NCBI RefSeq assembly: GCF_014636095.1
Contig: NZ_BMDV01000001.1
Location: 786,622-850,621, forward strand
Direction of reading: 5' to 3'
DNA: 64,000 bases
DNA from: Acinetobacter modestus
GTDB taxonomy: Bacteria; Pseudomonadota; Gammaproteobacteria; Pseudomonadales; Moraxellaceae
Both the position numbers and the translations under genes were made by a program. The notes beneath the pieces were generated by a model. The model was given only the letters and a program-made list of their open reading frames with translations, searched no databases and was not told where the DNA came from. Within the stretch, counting starts at the first letter, position 1, and each line of letters starts with the position of its first letter. This document shows, in pieces, positions 57,456 through 64,000 of the stretch.

Positions 57456-57590
57456 TTAGTTAATTTTTAAAAACTCATAAGTGATACAGGCAAAAAGTGC
57501 GATCAAATAAACAGCTAAAAACTGATAAATAATTTTTATGAACCGTAAAATCCTAAAAACTAACCAGTTTGAATATGTTCGCATATTCAT
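57456..57590 (-). CDS. Possible 44-residue membrane protein
   Basis: ATG-initiated frame MNMRTYSNWLVFRILRFIKI with a second half QFLAVYLIALFACITYEFLK, giving a basic N-terminus and one hydrophobic helix, as in many bacterial small membrane proteins. The ribosome site (AAAGAA) is weak. Located upstream of marC on the same strand. It might be chance, but composition and hydrophobic spacing look deliberate. Confidence 0.35.
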   Translation of the reverse strand: MNMRTYSNWLVFRILRFIKIIYQFLAVYLIALFACITYEFLKIN

Positions 57591-57640
57591 ATTTCTTTAA
57601 ATTTGTAGCGCTGTATATAACTAGTATTGAAAATGTAAAA

Positions 57641-57664
57641 AGGCGATAAAAATATTTATCGCCT
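57641..57664 (-). terminator. Terminator of the gene remnant at 57707
   Basis: AGGCGATAAA and TTTATCGCCT form a 10-bp stem followed on the minus strand by TTTTACATTTT. Confidence 0.65.
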
Positions 57665-57706
57665 TCTATTTCATAAAAAAAACATTAAAAGTGAAAAGAC
57701 ATTCTT

Positions 57707-57808
57707 TTAAGGTTCATCACCTAAACCAAAACCGCCGAAAGTAGGACTTTCAGTATCACCCTCACCCAAATCAAAACCGCCAAACGGTTTGAAATGTAAA
57801 ATAAGGAT
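57707..57808 (-). pseudogene. C-terminal remnant of an unidentified gene
   Basis: The minus strand encodes FKPFGGFDLGEGDTESPTFG followed by GFGLGDEP and a stop, with a terminator just downstream. There is no start codon: the frame closes at 57809 where the efflux-protein remnant on the other strand begins. The acidic Gly/Phe-rich tail looks like a true protein end, but I cannot identify the parent gene. Confidence 0.4.
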
Positions 57809-57815
57809 TTAATCA

Positions 57816-58062
57816 GTATATGAACTGTCTGATCAGCGTATTTGGGATGAGCAAATACAGGCACAAGGTCAAGCACTTACTTCATCCCGACATGCCAATC
57901 AACTTTCACATTTGCGTTATCGTGAAGGCAGTATCAGCTATCTGGATGTGATTGATTCTGATCGGAGTATCTTGCAGCAGGAGCTTGGCTACACAACTTC
58001 ATGGTAATCGAATGATCACCAGTGTAGACCTCATCCGTGCTTTAGGTGGTGGGTGGCATTAA
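57816..58062 (+). pseudogene. C-terminal remnant of an RND-type outer-membrane efflux protein
   Basis: Reads like the end of an OprM/AdeC/TolC-family factor: IWDEQIQAQGQALTSSRHAN, then QLSHLRYREGSISYLDVIDS, then after a +1/-1 shift near 57990, LHGNRMITSVDLIRALGGGW and stop. Full proteins of the family are about 450-480 residues; only about 80 remain, with one frameshift. It has its own terminator-like hairpin at 58098. Clearly non-functional. Confidence 0.75.
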
Positions 58063-58097
58063 CCTAATTTTCCGAGTCATATGCTGTTGTTTTAATG

Positions 58098-58124
58098 AAG
58101 GGATATAAATGTATATTCCTTCTT
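58098..58124 (+). terminator. Terminator-like hairpin after the efflux remnant
   Basis: GAAGGGATATA and TATATTCCTTC form a stem with one mismatch around AATG, followed by TT. Confidence 0.5.
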
Positions 58125-58281
58125 TGAAGTTCTAATTTAACTAAACGTTAAAAAGCTAATTCTTTAAAGATATGCAATTAATTTATGATTTCAATTAGAT
58201 TGGTTTTTAACCACAAACCTCAAAGCCTGTAAATTTAGATTTAAATTTTCAATATTTATGCTATGATGCTCGTTCATATAT

Positions 58282-58641
58282 GGGGATGTTATTGGCTTCG
58301 ACGCTGGTGATGAAGCTCATAGATGCATGCCGAGAGCGCATTTTCTCTCGTAAATAAAATTTGCATTTTAATAGTCGCAAACGACGAAACTTACGCTCTA
58401 GCTGCCTAAGGGCAGCTTGTCCGCTTCACTGAATACTTGTGGTCAGTGAACCCGACCGAAGCGCACGCACACAAGTCCGTATAAAGTCAAGCCTCGGGGC
58501 TTTATACCAAACTTAGAGGATCGCGCCTTGTACCCTGTTCGTCGGGTCGCTTGGTGTTAAAACAATAGACGATATCTAAGCATGTAGTATTCTCGAGTGT
58601 AGTGCTGGCGGACGCGGGTTCAACTCCCGCCATCTCCACCA
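58282..58641 (+). ncRNA. ssrA: tmRNA (ssrA)
   Basis: Rescues stalled ribosomes. The 5' end GGGGATGTTATTGGCTTCG and 3' end GGTTCAACTCCCGCCATCTC plus CACCA form the tRNA-like part. The tag frame at 58377-58409 encodes ANDETYALAA and a stop. Pseudoknot-like GC segments follow. A TATGAT -10 box lies about 15 bases upstream. An efficient terminator is at 58684. Confidence 0.97.
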
Positions 58642-58683
58642 AATACTTAAATTTGTGTGCTGTTACATGATGGTATACAAAAT

Positions 58684-58720
58684 AAAAAAGGCTTGAACTG
58701 TAATGGTTTAAGCCTTTTTT
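58684..58720 (+). terminator. Terminator of ssrA
   Basis: AAAAAAGGCTT with its inverse AAGCCTTTTTT, extended by GAAC/GTTT pairing. The remaining 58721-58944 gap is AT-rich with nothing recognisable. Confidence 0.85.
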
Positions 58721-58944
58721 ATTGCAAACGAATAAGCATTTACTTCATTTGAATTAAGTTCTGTGAATAGCTCATTGTATTAACTAGTTACTACGACAAA
58801 AGATGACGTATATTTAAAATTAATATTCTGGTATATAACTCAGTATAATTTATAAGCGCTTTGTTCAATCTAACTAGAGGGCAGAAAGCAGAACCCTCTT
58901 TCCAATTAACTTAACTATTTATAGATATATTTTGAAAGGCTTTA

Positions 58945-59985
58945 ATGGGATATATTAAATTTAAAACAGAAATACCAAATTGGTTTTCCTTAGAACAATA
59001 TATAGGAAATGAATTAGGTGCGAAAGATATCCTACCTAATCTGGTCTACCGTAAAATTTTATATGGTTTTATAACAAATAAATTAACAATTGAGGTAGCT
59101 AGCAAAAAAGATTGTTTCTGTAATGATTTCATATTTGAATTAAAAGGAAACCTAAAATTATGCAGCAGTAAATTTGATGGTAACGATAAGTACCAAAGAG
59201 AAGAAATAATTAAGTTTATGTTTGAATGTATTAAAAAAAATCCTCTTGATCCTTTATCAAAAGAAAATTTTAATAATAATTCTTTTTTTGAACCTATAAA
59301 TATGTGCTTTGAAATATTCATGAATGGGTTTACTCAACATACAGTTACAAAACCTATAAATGAATTATCTTCTATTGACTTAGCTAGAAACTACTTTTCT
59401 CAACCTAAGACATATAGAAATTTTATCAAAAGAGAAATTCTTGCTTTTGGTAATACTAGAAATGATGAAAATGAACAAGAGCTTCTATATTCTCATGATG
59501 AAAAAGATACTCTAACCTCTGAAATTGTTGATGATTGTAGAAGTTCATTCTTTTCAATGAATGTGAAAAAGATGCGAAATAATAATTTAGTTGATAACCC
59601 ACTTATTGAAGTAAATTTAAACTTCACAAATACTTTTTTGATCAGGCAATTTGAACAATGGTTGAATAAAAAACGAATACAATTATCAAATAACAATATT
59701 TCTTATTATGAAGATCTATTAGATGCCGATCCAAATACTTTAGTAAATAAGATTAATGAATATAGAGTTTTCGCATATTTAGATTTATGTTTTTGGGAAG
59801 CTATCGAAAAGCATAAAATTAAAAAATCAGTTTTGGCTATCATCTTATTTCCAAATGGTGAAAAAGGAGAAAGCATTTTTAAGAATCTCAATGAAAATTT
59901 CTTACCGCCATTAATGATTTCCAATCATTCTAAAGAGTTACGTAGACTTATCAGCTTATATAACTTAGAAAATATTGATCTGTAA
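58945..59985 (+). CDS. Uncharacterised AT-rich accessory protein, possibly DUF6387-like
   Basis: A 346-residue soluble protein with high Asn, Lys, Phe and Ile. It begins MGYIKFKTEIPNWFSLEQYI, a pattern (short lead, W-F, then an aromatic-rich helix) I associate with DUF6387 island proteins, but I cannot confirm this. EYRVFAYLDLCFWEAIEKHK near 270 is its most structured segment. No signal peptide or catalytic motif seen. GAAAGG lies before the ATG. AT content is higher than that of neighbours; position after ssrA, a common insertion site, suggests an acquired gene. Confidence 0.65.
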   Translation: MGYIKFKTEIPNWFSLEQYIGNELGAKDILPNLVYRKILYGFITNKLTIEVASKKDCFCNDFIFELKGNLKLCSSKFDGNDKYQREEIIKFMFECIKKNPLDPLSKENFNNNSFFEPINMCFEIFMNGFTQHTVTKPINELSSIDLARNYFSQPKTYRNFIKREILAFGNTRNDENEQELLYSHDEKDTLTSEIVDDCRSSFFSMNVKKMRNNNLVDNPLIEVNLNFTNTFLIRQFEQWLNKKRIQLSNNNISYYEDLLDADPNTLVNKINEYRVFAYLDLCFWEAIEKHKIKKSVLAIILFPNGEKGESIFKNLNENFLPPLMISNHSKELRRLISLYNLENIDL

Positions 59986-60082
59986 TTTTTTCCATTTTTT
60001 TTAATTATATTTTTTTCCTTTCCTAACCTACTTTAAAAAAACATACTTACTCCATCAAGCACTGTCTTATGGAGTTAAGCAA

Positions 60083-60556
60083 ATGCAACCAATCAAAATC
60101 ACCTACAATCAAGCCCTCGAACTATTAAATACCCAACATAATGTTTTACGTTTACTTGCAGAATGTAAACATTCCAATTCATATCCAATTCACTATTTTC
60201 CTAGCGCCTATACATTTCAGATATTGGTAGATTACGCTAAATTTCTAACATGGTATGAAAAACGAAAAACCCAAATATTACACAACACCAATATGACCTT
60301 TTCTGACCAAGTATCAACAATTCATCAAAGTTATAATTATTTAGTAACTCAAAATGTATTTAAAGAATTGAATCTATTGTACTTACAAGCCAAAACTCAG
60401 AAAGAAATTGGATCATTTCATGGTAAAGGCTTAAATGAGCATAAATATAGAATGAAATATTTAAATCAAAAAATATCAAGATATGAGGAAAATCTACAAC
60501 TAAAACTTTGGGAACATATCAATGAGCTAGATAGTAAAAAACCAAAGCCAAAATAA
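60083..60556 (+). CDS. Protein of unknown function
   Basis: A 157-residue protein with GGAG 8-9 bases upstream. It is helical, Gln/Asn/Tyr-rich and basic at the C-terminus (SKKPKPK). EIGSFHGKGLNEHKYRMKYL near 108 and a leucine-spaced helix after it are the main features. No family recognised. Faces emrB across a strong terminator. Confidence 0.68.
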   Translation: MQPIKITYNQALELLNTQHNVLRLLAECKHSNSYPIHYFPSAYTFQILVDYAKFLTWYEKRKTQILHNTNMTFSDQVSTIHQSYNYLVTQNVFKELNLLYLQAKTQKEIGSFHGKGLNEHKYRMKYLNQKISRYEENLQLKLWEHINELDSKKPKPK

Positions 60557-60578
60557 ACATTCATATCAGATTTAGATA

Positions 60579-60610
60579 AAAAAACTCGGATGAATAAATC
60601 CGAGTTTTTT
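60579..60610. terminator. Bidirectional terminator between the 60083 gene and emrB
   Basis: AAAAAACTCGGAT and ATCCGAGTTTTTT, a perfect 13-bp stem with a 6-base loop, T-run on both strands. Confidence 0.88.
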
Positions 60611-60636
60611 AAAGAAAATTTAATTATCTATCAAAA

Positions 60637-62163
60637 TTAATGTGGTGCGGGTCCACCCGTAATTGCTTTAGGTTTTGGACTCATCCAAATTAATGCACTC
60701 GCAAAAATAAATACAATTGCCAATAACATAAACACATGATTAGCTGAAATCGTAATCGCTTCTTTATCGACTAAATTTGCAATCGTGGCGAGTGTTGCAT
60801 CAGGTGAAAAACCATTTTGCAACAAGGTATTTTGAACTTCTTGTGGGTGCAAATTATTCACCATTTCACTACGAGCTACCTTCGTGTGGTCATCCCAAAT
60901 TGTCACTGCAATTGAAGCACCAATCGCCCCTGCCATTGTTCTCAAAAAATTCATCAAACCTGCGGCAGAAGCCATTTCTTGAGGTAAAACAGAGCCCATT
61001 GCAATATTCGACAGCGGAATAAAGAAAAATGGTACAGCAAAACCTTGCAAGATTTGTGGCCATGCTAATGACATAAAGTCTGCATCTGTAACCCAAAAAG
61101 CTCGCATGACCGTAACCACACCCAACAATGCTAATCCAAAACTAGCCAATGCTCTTGGGTCATATTTGGTTGATAACTTGGCAACAATTGGCGACATCGT
61201 CAAACTACCAAAACCCATAGTTGCAGTCAGATACCCTGCCCACGTGGCGGTATAACCCAAGTTAATTTGTAACCATTGAGGAATAAGGACAATACTGCCA
61301 AAGAACGAACCAAAACCAAAAGCGAGTGCAAGCACAGAAACTGCAAAACCACGGTGTCTGAACACATACAGGTTAACCACAGGATGCTTTTCTGTGAGTT
61401 CCCAAATCATGAAAACAATAAAACCAACAACTGCCGTTAATGCCAATACAATAATACTGGTACTGTTAAACCAATCTCGCTCATGCCCAAGGTCTAGCAT
61501 CAATTGTAAAGCACCAATCCACAAGACTAACAAACCTAAACCAACTGCATCAATTCGTAATTTCTCAGTTTTAGTTTCTGCTACAGACAGCAAGCGGATG
61601 GATGCTAATACACAGAAAATTCCAACAGGGATATTAATAAAGAAAATCCAATGCCATGACAGATTATCACTAATAAGTCCGCCTAAAATTGGTCCTAAGA
61701 TCGGTCCAATCACGGTTGTCATCGCCCAAAGTCCCATTGCCTGTGCATGTTTTTCTGGTGGGAAAATTCGCATTAACAAGGTTTGACTGAGTGGCATGAG
61801 TGGACCACCACAAAGTCCTTGACCAATACGGAAAAATACCAACATTTCTAATGAGGTTGCTAAACCGCATAAAAATGAAAAGATAGTAAAGCCGATTAAC
61901 CCGAAGACAAAAACTCTAACTGTGCCAAAACGTCCAGCTAACCAACCTGTGAGTGGAACACAGATCGCTTCTGCAACGGCATAAGAGGTAATCACCCACG
62001 TCCCTTGTGAACTAGAAACAGCTAAGTTCCCTGTAATATGGGGGACTGAAACGTTGGCAATAGTGGTATCGAGCACCACCATAAAGTTGGAAAGTGCAAT
62101 GACAAATGCGGCGAGCAGTAACCGCCCGCCGCTAAGTTCTGCAAAAGGATTCTGCGTTTTCAT
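60637..62163 (-). CDS. emrB: EmrB/QacA-type MFS multidrug exporter (DHA2)
   Basis: Inner-membrane proton antiporter with 14 membrane segments. The 508 residues carry VVLDTTIANVSVPHI near 30 (DHA2 motif D1), GWLAGRFGTVRVF near 75 (motif A) and GPILGPILGGLIS near 152 (motif C). Starts 6 bases after emrA, forming a typical EmrAB pair that pumps drugs across both membranes with a TolC-like channel. No such channel gene is intact nearby; a remnant lies at 57816. Confidence 0.94.
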   Translation of the reverse strand: MKTQNPFAELSGGRLLLAAFVIALSNFMVVLDTTIANVSVPHITGNLAVSSSQGTWVITSYAVAEAICVPLTGWLAGRFGTVRVFVFGLIGFTIFSFLCGLATSLEMLVFFRIGQGLCGGPLMPLSQTLLMRIFPPEKHAQAMGLWAMTTVIGPILGPILGGLISDNLSWHWIFFINIPVGIFCVLASIRLLSVAETKTEKLRIDAVGLGLLVLWIGALQLMLDLGHERDWFNSTSIIVLALTAVVGFIVFMIWELTEKHPVVNLYVFRHRGFAVSVLALAFGFGSFFGSIVLIPQWLQINLGYTATWAGYLTATMGFGSLTMSPIVAKLSTKYDPRALASFGLALLGVVTVMRAFWVTDADFMSLAWPQILQGFAVPFFFIPLSNIAMGSVLPQEMASAAGLMNFLRTMAGAIGASIAVTIWDDHTKVARSEMVNNLHPQEVQNTLLQNGFSPDATLATIANLVDKEAITISANHVFMLLAIVFIFASALIWMSPKPKAITGGPAPH

Positions 62164-62169
62164 GGCTGA

Positions 62170-63318
62170 TTACTTCGATGCGAGATCAATGTCCGCTTGC
62201 ATCGACAACCCTACACGCAATGGATGTTCTGCAAGTTCTTTTGGATCAAGCGTAATACGTACAGGTAAACGCTGTACTACTTTAATCCAGTTTCCTGTCG
62301 CATTCTGTGCTGGAATCAAGGCAAATGCTGCACCTGTCCCACCAGAGAAGCCCTGAACCGTCCCGTGATAAACCACATCATCACCATAGAGGTCTGAACG
62401 AAGCGTTACTTTCTGCCCTGCTTTCACTTTAGCAAGCTGACTTTCTTTATAGTTTGCATCGACATACAGCGCAGATACAGGCACCACTGACATCATCACA
62501 GTACCTGGTGCAACACGTTGTCCAATTTGAATATTCTTGCGTGTCACCACACCATCAACAGGCGCACGAATAACGGTACGCTCTAAATCAAGCGTTGCTT
62601 GCTCAACATGGGCCTTTGCAACCAAAACATCAGGTGTTGATGCTTCATTTGCCCCTTGAATCAATGCTTCATTTGCAGCAAGTGTACTTTCTGCGGCTTT
62701 ACGGCTTGAGGTTGCTTGGGCTAAACCCGCTTGAGCTAAATCTAAGTTTGCTTGTGCCGTCGATACTGCACTTTGCGCTTTGCTCAATTCCTCTTTAGAA
62801 ATCGCTCCTGAAGCAGCAAGTTCATTACGGCGCTTTAATTCTAAGTTAGCTTTATCAAAATCTGCTTGCGCTTTACTTACTTGTGCTTGTGCACTATTAA
62901 TTTCATCATTGCGAACCACAACTTGAGAATTCAATGAGCTACTATTCGCTTGGCTTTGCTTGTATTGACGTTGCGCTTTTGCCAATTCGGCTTGTGCTTG
63001 TGCCAACTGGATTTTGGCATCACGCTCATCTACACGAACGAGAACATCACCCTTTTTAACTTGTTGAGTATCTTTCACCAAAACTTCAGCGACTTGTCCA
63101 CTCACCATTGAGGTGATTTGTGCCGTTTCCGCACCAACATAAGCATTATCGGTACTGACAGCATGATTAAAGAACAACGCCCAAATAGCATACAAAATTG
63201 CTGCAAGGATAAGAATAAGTGCGAAAAATCCTAAAAACTTTTTACGTTTTGCTTTCATTGCATCATCTGATGCCGTATCAGCAGCAATATCTTGTTGATT
63301 AGCTTGGGCGTCAGTCAT
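62170..63318 (-). CDS. emrA: EmrA-type membrane fusion protein
   Basis: Periplasmic adaptor of the EmrAB pump, 382 residues. One N-terminal membrane helix (about 30-50), STDNAYVGAETAQITSMVSG as first lipoyl half, a long alpha-helical hairpin rich in Ala/Gln (85-230), then RAPVDGVVTRKNIQIGQRV and a beta-barrel ending in DPKELAEHPLRVGLSM. No Cys for lipidation. The transcription regulator usually found upstream is not in the window. Confidence 0.94.
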   Translation of the reverse strand: MTDAQANQQDIAADTASDDAMKAKRKKFLGFFALILILAAILYAIWALFFNHAVSTDNAYVGAETAQITSMVSGQVAEVLVKDTQQVKKGDVLVRVDERDAKIQLAQAQAELAKAQRQYKQSQANSSSLNSQVVVRNDEINSAQAQVSKAQADFDKANLELKRRNELAASGAISKEELSKAQSAVSTAQANLDLAQAGLAQATSSRKAAESTLAANEALIQGANEASTPDVLVAKAHVEQATLDLERTVIRAPVDGVVTRKNIQIGQRVAPGTVMMSVVPVSALYVDANYKESQLAKVKAGQKVTLRSDLYGDDVVYHGTVQGFSGGTGAAFALIPAQNATGNWIKVVQRLPVRITLDPKELAEHPLRVGLSMQADIDLASK

Positions 63319-63547
63319 ATGTTATTCCTGAAAATTAAAGGGATTTTTAACTTTTGGTTTAATCAGCAGATCAGTCTAGTTTTTTTAACTTAACCAATTG
63401 TTAAAACCTAAGATCAAAATACAAACAAAAATTTAAATCGCATTTTAACGATAAAAAATCATATGACGAGAATAAAAAAAATAACTGATGCGTTCAATTC
63501 TTATATTTTGATAATTATTTTTACTTCACTTTCATTTAAACAATAAA

Positions 63548-63567
63548 AAAGCGTCAAAAGACGCTTT
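63548..63567 (-). terminator. Terminator after the thioesterase gene
   Basis: AAAGCGTC and GACGCTTT around AAAA, 18 bases past the stop. Confidence 0.75.
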
Positions 63568-63584
63568 CATATCGAACACTATAC

Positions 63585-64000
63585 TTAAAAGGCGTAAGAA
63601 GCGATTGCAGTTGCAATTGGCTTAGCTTCATCATTGAGCATGGTCATACGCATGGTACAGCCTTTGCGGCCTAAGCGTAATGTTTCCGCACGTGCAGTAA
63701 AAAACTGACCACGACCCGGAGCAAGATAATCAACACGCATATCTACAGTTGCTAAACGCGATACTTTCTTAATCGTGTCGGGTAAATCTTCAGGGGTTGC
63801 ACGGCGATAAAGTTGTTCCATGGCAACCACGCCACCAATACTATCCAGCAATGTCGCAGCAACACCACCATGCAAAATTTGGAAGGCTACATTACCGACC
63901 AACTCAGGCTGCATCTCGATATAACCTTCAATTTGATCATCAACAACGCGCATGCTCATGCCACAATGCTTAAAAAATGGTGAAGAATTAAATGCTTTAC
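63585..64000 (-). CDS. Hotdog-fold thioesterase (PaaI/YigI type), 5' end outside the window
   Basis: The frame stays open upstream of the internal ATG at 63959 to the window edge, and the extra residues (KAFNSSPFFKHCGMSMRVVD) look like the normal family N-terminus, so the true start lies beyond 64000. The core has VAFQILHGGVAATLLDSIGG with the HGG active-site motif and VDMRVDYLAPGRGQFFTA. Acts on acyl-CoA thioesters, substrate unknown. Confidence 0.85.
   Translation of the reverse strand, partial: KAFNSSPFFKHCGMSMRVVDDQIEGYIEMQPELVGNVAFQILHGGVAATLLDSIGGVVAMEQLYRRATPEDLPDTIKKVSRLATVDMRVDYLAPGRGQFFTARAETLRLGRKGCTMRMTMLNDEAKPIATAIASYAF

Noticed and set aside
58282..60600. Complete genomic island integrated at ssrA
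   Set aside because: No integrase, and no second copy of the ssrA 3' end found downstream by eye; only scattered remnants support past insertion.

Overview
The window looks like chromosome from an Acinetobacter species. It is AT-rich. It carries a tmRNA whose tag reads ANDETYALAA, a GTP-dependent PEP carboxykinase, a tesA/ybbA/ybbP cluster, a pga (PNAG) locus and a YadA-type trimeric autotransporter. This assignment rests on gene content and protein character, not on a search.

Layout. 0-3 kb: end of a possible TIM-barrel protein, then wecB and an outer-membrane TPR/beta-barrel protein, a likely exopolysaccharide locus related to the NfrA/WecB system. 3-13 kb: housekeeping genes (VIT metal transporter, nitronate monooxygenase, ppk1, mtgA, a rhomboid protease, ybbP/ybbA, tesA, carbonic anhydrase). 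13-19 kb: exported alpha/beta hydrolase, a protein of unknown function, a Fur-boxed TonB-dependent receptor, nfuA, a second rhomboid. 19-24 kb: lipoprotein arylsulfatase overlapping a frameshifted formylglycine-generating-enzyme gene, a 53-residue lipoprotein, a LuxR-type regulator. 24-30 kb: epmA-pdxB, dgkA, the repeat-rich autotransporter, a helix-turn-helix regulator convergent with a previously uncalled 57-residue gene. 30-37 kb: groES-groEL behind a sigma-32-like promoter, a phosphodiesterase/lipid-kinase pair, pckG.

At 37-38.8 kb, between pckG and glpD, lies a short accessory array. Small unrelated genes each start a few bases after a GTTAGGT/GTTAGAA-like core and are separated by long imperfect inverted repeats. 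This looks like integron gene cassettes with attC sites but no integrase, ending in a truncated SRPBCC gene. 38.8-43 kb: the glycerol regulon (glpK, glpR, glpD) with palindromic operators. 43-46 kb: small lipoprotein, acetyltransferase, methyltransferase, folD (GTG start), tRNA-Cys and tRNA-Leu.

At 46-48.3 kb a Tat-exported PhoD-type phosphatase lies between two nearly identical 172-bp copies of tRNA-Leu plus its downstream sequence. 48.3-52 kb holds pgaBCD without an adjacent pgaA. 52-57 kb carries FKBP isomerase, YaeQ, a CobW-type GTPase, a small secreted protein, a thioesterase and MarC. 57-61 kb is a scarred accessory zone around ssrA, with two gene remnants and two uncharacterised AT-rich genes. 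The window ends with emrAB and a thioesterase cut by the window edge.
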